DNA of 28,117 bases from SCGC-AAA076-P13 sp965656035 (GTDB lineage Bacteria; Pseudomonadota; Gammaproteobacteria; Magnimaribacterales; D2472), in NCBI GenBank assembly GCA_965656035.1, contig CBFHIO010000009.1, positions 1 through 28,117 on the forward strand, written 5' to 3'. A program made the translations under genes and the position numbers. Positions 15,628 through 24,134 of the stretch are shown one piece after another; within the stretch, counting starts at the first letter, position 1, and each line of letters opens with the position of its first letter. The notes beneath the pieces were generated by a model, which saw only the letters and a list, made by a program, of their open reading frames with translations, ran no database searches and had not been told where the DNA came from.

Positions 15628-16005
15628 ATGGCAGTAAAAGGAAAGAAAGGTAAAAAAATTGTTACAGATGGAGTAGCTCACGTTCACTCTTCATTTAATA
15701 ATACAATTATTACAATTACTGATAAACAGGGTAATACTGTATGTTGGGCTACCTCAGGCGGATCTGGTTTTAAAGGATCAAGAAAAAGCACTCCATTTGC
15801 AGCTCAAATCGCTGCTGATAAAGCAGGAAATGCTGCAAAAGAGTTTGGAATGATCAATTTAGATGTAAAAGTAAAAGGTCCAGGTGGTGGAAGAGAATCT
15901 GCTATAAGAGCGCTTAATGCATGCGGGTTAAAAATTAAGAGTATCACTGATGTGACACCGCTTCCTCATAATGGATGTCGTCCATCTAAGAAAAGAAGAG
16001 TTTAA
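15628..16005 (+). CDS. rpsK: Ribosomal protein uS11
   Basis: Small-subunit platform protein forming part of the mRNA exit/E site. It has 125 residues (E. coli 129). Family sequence: VAHVHSSFNNTIITITDKQGN (about residues 16-36), WATSGGSGFKGSRKSTPFAAQ and the end PLPHNGCRPSKKRRV. The ribosome binding site is GAGG in the rpsM end. Eleven bases before rpsD. Confidence 0.98.
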   Translation: MAVKGKKGKKIVTDGVAHVHSSFNNTIITITDKQGNTVCWATSGGSGFKGSRKSTPFAAQIAADKAGNAAKEFGMINLDVKVKGPGGGRESAIRALNACGLKIKSITDVTPLPHNGCRPSKKRRV

Positions 16006-16016
16006 CGGAGTAGTAA

Positions 16017-16640
16017 ATGGCTAGATATACAGGACCAAGACTAAGACTTTCTAGAAGAGAGGGCACAGACTTATATTTAAAAAGTGGCATTAGAGCCATT
16101 GAATCAAAATGTAATATGGATTCACCTCCAGGAGCTGCTGCAGGAGCAAGAAGAGGCAGGCTTTCAGATTACGGTTTGCAGCTAAGAGAGAAGCAAAAAG
16201 TAAGACGAATGTATGGGGTCTTAGAAAAGCAGTTTAGAAATTATTATAAAAAAGCTGCTTCATTGAAAGGAAATACTGGCGAAAACCTCTTAAGTTTACT
16301 TGAATCTAGAATGGATAATGTTGTTTATAGGATGGGTTTTGGCTCAACACGAGCTGAAGCAAGACAAATGGTTTCTCATAAAGCATTTAAAGTAAATGGC
16401 ACTGTAGTAAACATCCCCTCTTATCAAATACAGCCTGGTGACGAGATTCAGGTTAGAGATAGAAAAAAAGGTCATTTAAGAATTGCTGCAGCATTAAAAA
16501 TTGCTGCAACGCGCGAAGACTGTGATTGGATTGAGGTAGATGAAGCAAACCTTAAAGGTGTATATAAGTCAGTTCCTGATAGAACTGAACTAAGTACAGA
16601 AATTAACGAAAATCTTATTGTTGAGCTTTACTCAAAATAA
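16017..16640 (+). CDS. rpsD: Ribosomal protein uS4
   Basis: Primary 16S rRNA 5'-domain binding protein; in E. coli also the translational repressor of the alpha operon and a transcription antiterminator. It has 207 residues (E. coli 206). The S4 RNA-binding domain is clear at about residues 98-160 (ESRMDNVVYRMGFGSTRAEARQ onwards split by VSHKAFKVNG). The N-terminal part lacks a zinc-knuckle cysteine set. Shine-Dalgarno GGAG lies in the rpsK-rpsD spacer. Confidence 0.98.
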   Translation: MARYTGPRLRLSRREGTDLYLKSGIRAIESKCNMDSPPGAAAGARRGRLSDYGLQLREKQKVRRMYGVLEKQFRNYYKKAASLKGNTGENLLSLLESRMDNVVYRMGFGSTRAEARQMVSHKAFKVNGTVVNIPSYQIQPGDEIQVRDRKKGHLRIAAALKIAATREDCDWIEVDEANLKGVYKSVPDRTELSTEINENLIVELYSK

Positions 16641-16662
16641 AATATTAAAGACGGAGAAAATT

Positions 16663-17628
16663 ATGCAAATATCAGTTATAGATCTTTTAGTCCCAACTGA
16701 AATTCAAGTTGATGACGTAACACCAAATCTGTCAAAGATTACTTTAGAACCGCTTGAAAGAGGTTTTGGCCACACTTTAGGTAATGCTCTTAGAAGAATT
16801 CTATTATCATCAATGCCAGGTGCTGCAATTACAGACGTTGCTATTGATGGAGTTTCTCATGAATACAGCACAATAGAAGGCGTTAGAGAAGATGTTATAG
16901 ACATTTTATTAAACATCAAGGATATGCCTGTTAATGTTATTGAAGGAAATCATGCGGAGATAACACTTGATGTTACAGGGCCTTGTGACGTGCTTGCATC
17001 CTCATTTGAGGTACCTGGTACTGTTGAGTTAGTTAATCCAGATTTTCATATTGCTACAATTGTAGACAAAGTTAACTTAAAGATGACACTCACTGTTAGA
17101 ACAGGAAGAGGTTATGAGCCTGCTGATTTGCGAGACGATGAAAATAGAGTTGTTGGAGCTTTAAAAGTTGATGCATCTTACAGCCCGGTTAGAAGAGTTT
17201 CATATACCGTTGATAGTGCTAGGTTTGAAAAAAGAACCGACCTAGATAAATTAGTTATTGAATTAGAAACAGATGGAACACTTGATCCTAAGTTAGCTAT
17301 AGAACATTCTGCAACAATACTTCAACAACAGCTAAGTGCTTTTGTTAATCTTGATGCTATTGCAGAACAAGAAGCTAAAAAAGATCAAAATGATTTCGAT
17401 CCACTATTATTAAGATCTATTGAAGAGCTCGAATTAACTGTAAGGTCTACCAATTGCCTCAAAGCAGAAAGCATTTTCTTAATTGGAGACTTGATACATA
17501 GATCTGAATTTGATTTATTAAAGACACCAAACCTTGGAAAAAAATCTTTAAATGAGATTAAAGATGTTTTGGCATCAAAAGATCTTTCTTTGGGGATGAA
17601 TGTAGAGAACTGGCCACCAGTAGGATAA
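16663..17628 (+). CDS. rpoA: RNA polymerase subunit alpha
   Basis: Assembly platform of RNA polymerase and target of activators and UP elements. From the ATG at 16663 it has 321 residues (E. coli 329). A longer frame opens at 16618 inside rpsD, but 16663 is chosen because GGAG (16653-16656) is six bases upstream and the family starts at MQISVIDLL. N-terminal domain: LERGFGHTLGNALRRILLSS (31-50). C-terminal domain begins near 246, with Arg261 in ELTVRSTNCLKAE equivalent to E. coli Arg265, the UP-element contact. Ends ENWPPVG, a slightly shortened tail. Confidence 0.98.
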   Translation: MQISVIDLLVPTEIQVDDVTPNLSKITLEPLERGFGHTLGNALRRILLSSMPGAAITDVAIDGVSHEYSTIEGVREDVIDILLNIKDMPVNVIEGNHAEITLDVTGPCDVLASSFEVPGTVELVNPDFHIATIVDKVNLKMTLTVRTGRGYEPADLRDDENRVVGALKVDASYSPVRRVSYTVDSARFEKRTDLDKLVIELETDGTLDPKLAIEHSATILQQQLSAFVNLDAIAEQEAKKDQNDFDPLLLRSIEELELTVRSTNCLKAESIFLIGDLIHRSEFDLLKTPNLGKKSLNEIKDVLASKDLSLGMNVENWPPVG

Positions 17629-17631
17629 AAA

Positions 17632-18045
17632 ATGAGACATAGAAAAGCAGGAAGAAAACTCAACAGGAATTCTTCACACAGAAAAGCTCTGCTAAAGAAT
17701 TTAGCTATTGCTTTAATAGAGCAAGATATCATTAAAACTACTTTGCCTAAGGCAAAAGAGTTAAGGAAGGTAATCGAGCCATTAATTACTTTAGGAAAAA
17801 AAGATACTGTTGCTAACAGAAGGTTGGCTTTTAATAAGCTTAGATCTGATGCCGCTGTAGCTAAATTATTTACTGAGATTTCTGTTAATTCTAAAGATAG
17901 AAAGGGCGGCTATACTAGAATAATTAAAGCTGGTTTTCGTCCAGGAGATAAGGCTGACATGGCATATATAGAGCTAGTAGATAGAAATCTTGAAGTTGCT
18001 GATGCAATTGAAGCTCCTGAATTAAAAGAAGATTCTGCTGCTTAG
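17632..18045 (+). CDS. rplQ: Ribosomal protein bL17
   Basis: Large-subunit protein near the tunnel exit, and last gene of the alpha set. It has 137 residues (E. coli 127). It starts MRHRKAGRKLNRNSSHRKALLKNL and has GGYTRIIKAGFRPGDKADMAYIELVDR; the extra residues are an acidic C-terminal tail (about 121-137). The Shine-Dalgarno is AGGA in the rpoA end. Its stop codon TAG is directly adjacent to the stop of the opposing uvrA, with no spacer. Confidence 0.97.
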   Translation: MRHRKAGRKLNRNSSHRKALLKNLAIALIEQDIIKTTLPKAKELRKVIEPLITLGKKDTVANRRLAFNKLRSDAAVAKLFTEISVNSKDRKGGYTRIIKAGFRPGDKADMAYIELVDRNLEVADAIEAPELKEDSAA

Positions 18046-18058
18046 TTAAAGCATTTTT
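18039..18058 (+). terminator. Weak intrinsic terminator candidate at the rplQ/uvrA junction
   Basis: TGCTT (18039-18043) and AAGCA (18049-18053) form a five-base stem with a five-base loop, followed by TTTTT (18054-18058). The hairpin contains the rplQ stop and lies on the last codons of uvrA. It is weak (two G-C pairs). It could end the long ribosomal run on the + strand; in the - direction there is no T-tract. Confidence 0.35.
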
Positions 18059-20862
18059 CTTAGGAACTGTCCTGTAAAGGACTCACTAATCTTTGCAACA
18101 TCTTCTGGTGTTCCAGAGGCCACAATATTTCCACCCTCATTTCCACCCTCAGGGCCAAGATCTATAATCCAATCGGCAGTCTTAACAACATCTAAATTAT
18201 GTTCAATAACTAAGATTGTATTACCTTGATCTTTCAATGTGTTTAAGACATTGAGGAGCAATTCAATATCAGCAAAATGCAGCCCTGTTGTGGGTTCATC
18301 AAGAACGAAAAGTGTCTTGCCTGTGCTTCTCTTTGAAAGCTCTTTAGCAAGTTTAATTCTTTGAGCTTCTCCACCTGATAAAGTGGTAGCTGACTGTCCA
18401 AGAGTTATATATCCAAGACCCACATCGTTTAATGTTATTAATTTCTTTTTAATTGAAGGAATGGCATCAAAAAATATTAAAGCCTCCTCAACTGTCATAC
18501 TAAGTATGTCACTAATATTTTTGTCTTTATATTTAACTTCTAAAGTTTGTTCGTTGTATCTATGACCATCACAAACATCACATTTAACATACACATCAGC
18601 TAGGAAATGCATTTCTACTTTTATCATTCCATCTCCCTGACATGCTTCACATCTTCCACCTTTAACATTAAAACTAAATCTTCCAGGTTTATAACCTCGT
18701 GACTTAGCCTCTACAGTTCCTGAAAGTAAATCTCTAATGTAGGAAAATAAACCAGTATAAGTAGCAGGATTAGATCTTGGTGTTCTGCCTATTGGAGATT
18801 GGTCAATGCTAATAACTTTATCAAGGCTTTCAAGCCCCTCAATTTTCTCGCATTTTATCTCTTTTGTTAATTTAGATTTATTTAACATAAAAGAACTTAA
18901 CGGAAGAAGTGTTTGATTTATTAACGATGATTTACCTGAGCCAGATACTCCAGTAACACATGTAAACAAACCGACAGGTATCTCAGCAGTGATGTTTTTT
19001 AAATTATTTTCAGATGCATTGATTATTTTAATTTTATTTGCACCAGACTTTAATCGTTTTTGAGGTATTTTAATTTTTCTTTTTCCAGATAAATATTTCG
19101 CTGTAATAGAGTTTTTATTTTTTAATATTTCATCTAGAGAACCTTTTGCACAAATTTCACCTCCATGAACACCAGCACCAGGTCCAATGTCAATTATAAA
19201 ATCAGCACACCTAATAGCTTCCTCATCATGTTCAACTACAATTACCGTGTTACCAAGTTTTTTGAGATTTTTAAGAGTTTTAATAAGTTTTTCATTATCT
19301 CTTTGATGAAGTCCAATTGATGGCTCATCCAATACATATGTAACGCCAACAAGACCAGAGCCTATTTGACTGGCTAGTCTTATTCTTTGAGCCTCACCTC
19401 CAGATAATGTTTCAGCACTTCTATCAAGAGTTAAGTAGCTCAAACCAACATCTTCTAAAAAAGTTAAACGTTCTCTAATTTCTTTTAAAATCTTTTCAGC
19501 AATTTTTTCTTTTGCTCCATTTAATTTCATATCTTTAATAAAGCTTAGAGCCTCATTAATTCTCATACCTGTAATTGAGTGAATTGGTGTTTTATTTATG
19601 AAAACATTTCTTGATTGAGTATTTAACCTCGAACCATTACATTCATTGCACGAGCTTTTAGACATTAACTTTGATAACTCATCTCTTATAAAATCTGAAT
19701 CTGTTTCTTTAAATCGTCTCTCTGTGCTGGGAATGACACCTTCGAACCTATGTTTTCTTACTATTCTGCTTCCACTCCTAAACCTATGTGAGAAATCAAT
19801 TTTATCTTTTGATCCCCAAAGAATAATATCTTTTATTTCCTGACTATAATCTCTCCATTTGGTTGTAAGACTAAAATCGTAGTGTGCAGCAACACATTTA
19901 AGTTGATAAAAATAGAATCTATTTCTTCTAGTCCATCCTTTAATGGCTCCATTTGATATTGAAACATCCTCATCTAGTATTAATCTTTTTTCGTTAAAAT
20001 ATTGAATGACACCAAGGCCATCACATCTTGAACACGCCCCATAAGGATTATTAAAAGAAAACATTCTTGGCTCTAGCTCAGCAACAGCATATCCACATTG
20101 TGAACAGGAGAAATTAGAAGAATGTAGAGTAATAAGTTTTTTATCCATTTCCTCAATCTCAACCAATCCGTTGGATAGATGCAGAGATGTCTCAATAGAT
20201 TCAGCAAGTCTTGATCTATTGTCTTCTGAATTTTTTATGACCAAACGATCAACCACAGCAGAAATATCATGTTTTTTATTTTTATCTAATTCAGGAAATT
20301 CCTCGATGGGGTAAACGACACCATTAACCTTTACCCTTACATAACCACTTTTTCTTAAGTCTTCATATATCGCTAAATGTTCACCTTTTTTACCTCTAAC
20401 AACTGGAGCTAAAATCATGATTTTTGAATTATCTTTCAGTTTTGCAATTTCATCACATATTTCAGATACTGTCTTTGCCCTTAATTCTTCATTGTGGTCA
20501 GGGCATATGGGAGTACCAATCCTGGAATAGAGCAATCTTAGATAATCATATATTTCAGTAACAGTTCCCACTGTTGATCTAGGATTATGGGAAGTTGCCT
20601 TCTGCTCAATTGAAATTGCAGGAGAGAGGCCTTCAATTTGATCTACATCAGGCTTTTCCATCATGGATAAAAACTGTCTAGCATAAGCAGAAAGAGACTC
20701 AACATATCTTCTTTGACCTTCAGCATAGAGTGTATCGAATGCCAAAGAAGACTTCCCCGAACCAGAAAGACCCGTGATTACAATAATTTTATTTCTTGGT
20801 ATCTCAATACTTATGTTTTTAAGATTATGAGTACGAGCTCCTTTGATAAAAATACTATCCAT
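18046..20862 (-). CDS. uvrA: Excinuclease ABC subunit A
   Basis: Damage-sensing ATPase of nucleotide excision repair. It has 938 residues (E. coli 940), with all parts present. Walker A motifs are GLSGSGKS (31-38) and GVSGSGKS (638-645). ABC signatures LSGGE are at 486-490 and 828-832, and Walker B LDEP at 511-514 and 854-857. Two C4 zinc fingers are complete: Cys253/256/277/280 and Cys738/741/761/764. The gene runs divergently from ssb across 68 bases, a neighbourhood conserved in gammaproteobacteria, and converges on rplQ with no gap. No E. coli-type LexA box is visible upstream. Confidence 0.98.
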   Translation of the reverse strand: MDSIFIKGARTHNLKNISIEIPRNKIIVITGLSGSGKSSLAFDTLYAEGQRRYVESLSAYARQFLSMMEKPDVDQIEGLSPAISIEQKATSHNPRSTVGTVTEIYDYLRLLYSRIGTPICPDHNEELRAKTVSEICDEIAKLKDNSKIMILAPVVRGKKGEHLAIYEDLRKSGYVRVKVNGVVYPIEEFPELDKNKKHDISAVVDRLVIKNSEDNRSRLAESIETSLHLSNGLVEIEEMDKKLITLHSSNFSCSQCGYAVAELEPRMFSFNNPYGACSRCDGLGVIQYFNEKRLILDEDVSISNGAIKGWTRRNRFYFYQLKCVAAHYDFSLTTKWRDYSQEIKDIILWGSKDKIDFSHRFRSGSRIVRKHRFEGVIPSTERRFKETDSDFIRDELSKLMSKSSCNECNGSRLNTQSRNVFINKTPIHSITGMRINEALSFIKDMKLNGAKEKIAEKILKEIRERLTFLEDVGLSYLTLDRSAETLSGGEAQRIRLASQIGSGLVGVTYVLDEPSIGLHQRDNEKLIKTLKNLKKLGNTVIVVEHDEEAIRCADFIIDIGPGAGVHGGEICAKGSLDEILKNKNSITAKYLSGKRKIKIPQKRLKSGANKIKIINASENNLKNITAEIPVGLFTCVTGVSGSGKSSLINQTLLPLSSFMLNKSKLTKEIKCEKIEGLESLDKVISIDQSPIGRTPRSNPATYTGLFSYIRDLLSGTVEAKSRGYKPGRFSFNVKGGRCEACQGDGMIKVEMHFLADVYVKCDVCDGHRYNEQTLEVKYKDKNISDILSMTVEEALIFFDAIPSIKKKLITLNDVGLGYITLGQSATTLSGGEAQRIKLAKELSKRSTGKTLFVLDEPTTGLHFADIELLLNVLNTLKDQGNTILVIEHNLDVVKTADWIIDLGPEGGNEGGNIVASGTPEDVAKISESFTGQFLRKML

Positions 20863-20930
20863 TTAAATAAAATACCGTGATGAAAAAATTAATTTAGGTT
20901 AAACTTCTTACATTATTATAAGAGGTTATT
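20863..20930. promoter_or_regulatory. Divergent uvrA/ssb spacer
   Basis: This 68-base spacer must hold both start regions. For ssb, a poor match TTAGGT (20894-20899) with TTATAA (20916-20921), 16 bp apart, is the best I see, and AAGAGG at 20920-20925 is its ribosome binding site. No good uvrA promoter stands out. There is no CTG-N10-CAG LexA site: neither CTG nor CAG occurs in the spacer. Confidence 0.3.
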
Positions 20931-21368
20931 ATGAGCAGAGGCGTAAATAAAGTAATTTTAGTAGGTAATTTAGGTCAAAAGCCTGAAATGAGATATACAG
21001 CCACTCAATCTGCAGTAGCTAATCTTTCTATTGCAACCACAGAATCATGGAAAGATAAAGAAAGTGGTGAAATGAGAGATAAAACAGAGTGGCACAGAGT
21101 AGTATATTTTGGAAAGCTTGCTGAAATTGTTGAGAAATATCTTGATAAGGGCTCCAGTGTATACATAGAAGGTAAATTACAAACTAGAAAGTGGCAAGAT
21201 AAAAATGGTGCTGACAGGTGGACAACTGAAATTGTGGGGAGTGAATTAACAATGCTTGGTTCTAAATCTTCAAGCTCAAATAGCCCTATGGCATCTGATC
21301 AATCGGAGTCTCCTTTTCCTGAGGATGATTCAGGACAAGGTTTAACAGATGACGATATACCTTTCTAA
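20931..21368 (+). CDS. ssb: Single-stranded DNA-binding protein
   Basis: Binds and protects single-stranded DNA and recruits replication and repair enzymes. It has 145 residues. The OB-fold spans about 1-108, beginning MSRGVNKVILVGNLGQKPEMRY and including the aromatic DNA-binding positions in TESWKD, TEWHRVVYFG and QTRKWQDKNGADRWTTE. A short Ser-rich linker follows, then the acidic tip DDDIPF that docks partner proteins. The linker is shorter than in E. coli (178 residues). Divergent from uvrA; converges with fabB, with ten bases between stops. Confidence 0.97.
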   Translation: MSRGVNKVILVGNLGQKPEMRYTATQSAVANLSIATTESWKDKESGEMRDKTEWHRVVYFGKLAEIVEKYLDKGSSVYIEGKLQTRKWQDKNGADRWTTEIVGSELTMLGSKSSSSNSPMASDQSESPFPEDDSGQGLTDDDIPF

Positions 21369-21378
21369 AACTAATTAA

Positions 21379-22587
21379 TTAATATTTTGATATAACAAGG
21401 CTGGCATTTGTTCCACCAAAGCCAAAAGAATTACTAAGAACAGAATTAATATCTTTTTCTATTGTTTGTGTGGCTATGTTTAATCCATCAGCTTCATCAC
21501 ATAATTCTTCAATGTTAATTGACGGGGCAATAAATTTTTCTCTCATCATCATTATTGAATAAATTGCTTCTTGAACACCAGTTGCTCCAAGAGAGTGACC
21601 AGTCATTGATTTTGTAGAGCTTATAATTGGAATATCATTTTTAAAAAGTTCTTTTATTGCTTTTAACTCTGCAATATCACCAACTGGGGTGCTAGTACCA
21701 TGAGTATTAATATAATCGACTTCAGATCCATGATTTTGCAACGCACCATTCATACATCTCAATGCACCCTCACCAGATGGCGCAACCATATCATATCCAT
21801 CAGAGGTAGCATAATAGCCTGTCAATTTTGCTAGGATATTAGCATTCCTTTTTTTTGCATGCTCCTCATCTTCTAGAATTACCATTCCAGAACCTCCGGA
21901 AATAACAAAACCATCTCTATTTTTATCATAAGCTCTGGAGGCTGCAGATGGGTTGTTATTAAAATTAGATGATAATGCTCCCATGGCATCAAATAGGCTT
22001 GAAGAACTCCAATGCAGATCTTCACCGCCACCTGCTATTACTATGTCTTGTTGACCAGATTTTATTAAATCCGCGCCATGTCCAATGCAATGAGCGCTAG
22101 TTGCACATGCAGAGGAGATTGAATAATTTATACCTTTAAGCTTGTATGCAGTACCTAAAATAGCAGATATAGAACTTCCCATCGACTTGGTAACCGCATA
22201 TGGTCCTATTCTTTTTGGGCCTTTTTCTCTAGTAATATCAGCTGTTGAAACCATTACTCTTGTTGACGCTCCGCCTGAGCCAGCAACTATTCCAGTTTTA
22301 TCTGAATTCAGATGCAATTCAGAAATACCAGCCATTTCTATAGCATCTTGAGCGGCTAAATATGCGTATGCAGCTGATTCGCCCATAAATCTGTAAAGCT
22401 TTCGATCAATTAATTCTGAAACATTTAGATCAACGGAGCCAGATACTTGGCTTCGAAAACCCATTTCTTTATGAGTTTCATCAGCTGTAATACCCGACTT
22501 ACCATTCTTAAGACTATTAACAACCTCATCGTATGTATTACCTATACACGACTTTATACCAACACCAGTTATGACTACATTTCTCAT
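21379..22587 (-). CDS. fabB: 3-oxoacyl-[ACP] synthase I
   Basis: Condensing enzyme that elongates fatty acyl-ACP and is required for unsaturated fatty acid synthesis. It has 402 residues (E. coli FabB 406). The catalytic Cys-His-His set is complete: Cys161 in SSACATSAHC, His296 in NTHGTSTP and His331 in KSMTGHSLGATG, with Lys326 nearby. C-terminal SNSFGFGGTNAS is typical of the thiolase fold. It is FabB rather than FabF, judged by length, sequence and the adjacent fabA three bases upstream. No strong Shine-Dalgarno, so probably translated by coupling to fabA. Last gene of ispB-fabA-fabB. Confidence 0.96.
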   Translation of the reverse strand: MRNVVITGVGIKSCIGNTYDEVVNSLKNGKSGITADETHKEMGFRSQVSGSVDLNVSELIDRKLYRFMGESAAYAYLAAQDAIEMAGISELHLNSDKTGIVAGSGGASTRVMVSTADITREKGPKRIGPYAVTKSMGSSISAILGTAYKLKGINYSISSACATSAHCIGHGADLIKSGQQDIVIAGGGEDLHWSSSSLFDAMGALSSNFNNNPSAASRAYDKNRDGFVISGGSGMVILEDEEHAKKRNANILAKLTGYYATSDGYDMVAPSGEGALRCMNGALQNHGSEVDYINTHGTSTPVGDIAELKAIKELFKNDIPIISSTKSMTGHSLGATGVQEAIYSIMMMREKFIAPSINIEELCDEADGLNIATQTIEKDINSVLSNSFGFGGTNASLVISKY

Positions 22588-22590
22588 TTT

Positions 22591-23115
22591 TTAAAAATTA
22601 CTTGGATCATCGAATAAACCAACCTTAAGCTTCTCAACACTATAAATTTGTTTGTCATCTACATACATTTTGCCATTGGCCAATCCTAAAACAGCACCTC
22701 TTTTTAAAACTCTTTTAATATCTAATTCATATCTTACTAATTTCGCAGAAGGAAGAACTTGTCCAAAAAACTTAATTTTCTCAGCACCTAATGCTCTCCC
22801 AATACCAGGCAAACCAGACCATAAAAGGTAAAAACCTAGCAACTGCCACATAGCATCTAAACCAAGACATCCTGGCATGACTGGGTCTTCTTTAAAATGA
22901 CAATCAAAAAACCATAGATCTGGGTTTATATTTAAATTTGCAATAATTTTTCCCTTATTAAACTCTCCGCCATGATCATTAATATCAGTAATTTCATCAA
23001 ACATAAGCATATTATCTGATGGAAGCCTGCCATCTCCGTATTTAGTAAAGAGTTTTCCGTTGGAGCAGTCAACTAGTTCTTTTTTGGTATAACTAGATTT
23101 TGGTGTAAAGCTCAT
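22591..23115 (-). CDS. fabA: 3-hydroxydecanoyl-[ACP] dehydratase/isomerase
   Basis: Bifunctional enzyme that dehydrates 3-hydroxydecanoyl-ACP and isomerises the product to the cis-3 form, the branch point to unsaturated fatty acids. It has 174 residues (E. coli 172). The hot-dog fold active-site residues are His73 (in FFDCHFKEDPVMPG) and Asp87 (in CLGLDAMWQL), both intact, which distinguishes FabA from FabZ. Its start overlaps the ispB stop by four bases (ATGA at 23112-23115), with AGGA just upstream. Together with fabB it forms the anaerobic unsaturated fatty acid pathway. Confidence 0.97.
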   Translation of the reverse strand: MSFTPKSSYTKKELVDCSNGKLFTKYGDGRLPSDNMLMFDEITDINDHGGEFNKGKIIANLNINPDLWFFDCHFKEDPVMPGCLGLDAMWQLLGFYLLWSGLPGIGRALGAEKIKFFGQVLPSAKLVRYELDIKRVLKRGAVLGLANGKMYVDDKQIYSVEKLKVGLFDDPSNF

Positions 23116-24065
23116 TTTTTCCTATAGAGTGCTGAGTTAACCAATTTTAACATTTCTTCTTTGATATGTTTATTCTTAATTGAATTTGCAGATTCTTTTG
23201 CCCTATCTAGATACTCTAAAGCTAAATTTTCTGTTTCGTTTATTCCGCCTAGTTGATCAATTAAATTATAAACAGAATTAATATTTAATTTATTTTTTCC
23301 TAAATATGATTTTAATCTTTTTTTATTATCTTTATCCCCATTTTTATAAGCAAAATAAAATGGGTATGTGACTTTTCCCTCTTTTATATCCTGAAAGACC
23401 GGTTTTCCAATAATCTTATCGTTTAAAGAGTAATCAAGGAGGTCGTCTTTTATTTGAAATAATATCCCTAAATATTTTGCGCATTTAGATACGCTATTTA
23501 CAAAATTTTTATCACCTCGACCAAGAGCCGCTCCTGTTTTTGCAGATGCCTCAAAAAGTCGGCCTGTTTTAAAATAACTTATAGCTTTAAGATCTTCTAA
23601 GCTTATCTCAGTATTTTGAAGTGCATCCAGTTGAATTAGTTCACCCTTTGATATGTCATTGGTTGCATTTGCTAGCTCTTTTAGGATTGTAGATTCTCCA
23701 ATTTCAACCATAAGAATGAATGCTTTAGAATATATATAATCTCCAATTAATACGCCGTGAGCATTTGACCAGATATTATTTATAGATTTAACCCCTCTTC
23801 GTATTTGAGATTCATCTACCACGTCATCATGAATTAAAGTTGCTGTATGCAGGAGTTCAATTACAGCAGCAAGCTTTAGTCTTTTTTTGATATTTCTTTT
23901 ATTAAGTGAGGATGATATTAGAGATAGTTTTGCTCTTAGCCTTTTTCCATCAGAATTAAAAATATACTTATAAAGATCAGAGATAGTTTTCTCTTCAATA
24001 ACTTCATTTTTTATGAGTTTTGTTACTAGATTTAATTCTTTTTGTATTAGTTGGCTACTGCTCAT
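23112..24065 (-). CDS. ispB: Long-chain polyprenyl diphosphate synthase (octaprenyl type)
   Basis: Trans-prenyltransferase that builds the side chain of ubiquinone/menaquinone from farnesyl diphosphate and IPP. It has 317 residues (E. coli IspB 323). Both aspartate-rich motifs are present: the first DDVVD at 80-84 and the second DDLLD at 207-211. The residue five positions before the first motif is Ala75, a small residue that in this family allows long products. The place opposite rplU is conserved with E. coli ispB, supporting the octaprenyl assignment, but the exact chain length cannot be read from sequence. First gene of an operon with fabA and fabB. Confidence 0.93.
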   Translation of the reverse strand: MSSSQLIQKELNLVTKLIKNEVIEEKTISDLYKYIFNSDGKRLRAKLSLISSSLNKRNIKKRLKLAAVIELLHTATLIHDDVVDESQIRRGVKSINNIWSNAHGVLIGDYIYSKAFILMVEIGESTILKELANATNDISKGELIQLDALQNTEISLEDLKAISYFKTGRLFEASAKTGAALGRGDKNFVNSVSKCAKYLGILFQIKDDLLDYSLNDKIIGKPVFQDIKEGKVTYPFYFAYKNGDKDNKKRLKSYLGKNKLNINSVYNLIDQLGGINETENLALEYLDRAKESANSIKNKHIKEEMLKLVNSALYRKK

Positions 24066-24091
24066 GATGACTTAATATTTTTTTATGCAAA

Positions 24092-24097
24092 ATTATA
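24092..24097 (-). promoter_or_regulatory. Consensus -10 for ispB-fabA-fabB
   Basis: Reading the - strand, a perfect TATAAT (24097 to 24092) lies about 27 bases before the ispB ATG, and TG directly precedes it. The -35 at standard spacing is poor (TGAAGA). It overlaps the region of the divergent rplU promoter, so the two could interfere. Confidence 0.45.
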
Positions 24098-24105
24098 CAT
24101 AACTA

Positions 24106-24134
24106 TTGATAAATTCTTCATTAAAGCGTATATT
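24106..24134 (+). promoter_or_regulatory. Sigma-70 promoter of rplU-rpmA-obgE
   Basis: TTGATA (24106-24111) and TATATT (24129-24134) are 17 bp apart, each one mismatch from consensus. The discriminator TTGCCACC contains the GC cluster seen at the other ribosomal promoters. A start near 24141 gives an 18-base leader containing the Shine-Dalgarno AGGGAG (24146-24151). Confidence 0.72.

Noticed and set aside
16618..16662. Longer N-terminus for rpoA starting within rpsD
   Set aside because: RpoA proteins begin at the MQ(I/S)... segment; GGAG is correctly spaced before 16663.
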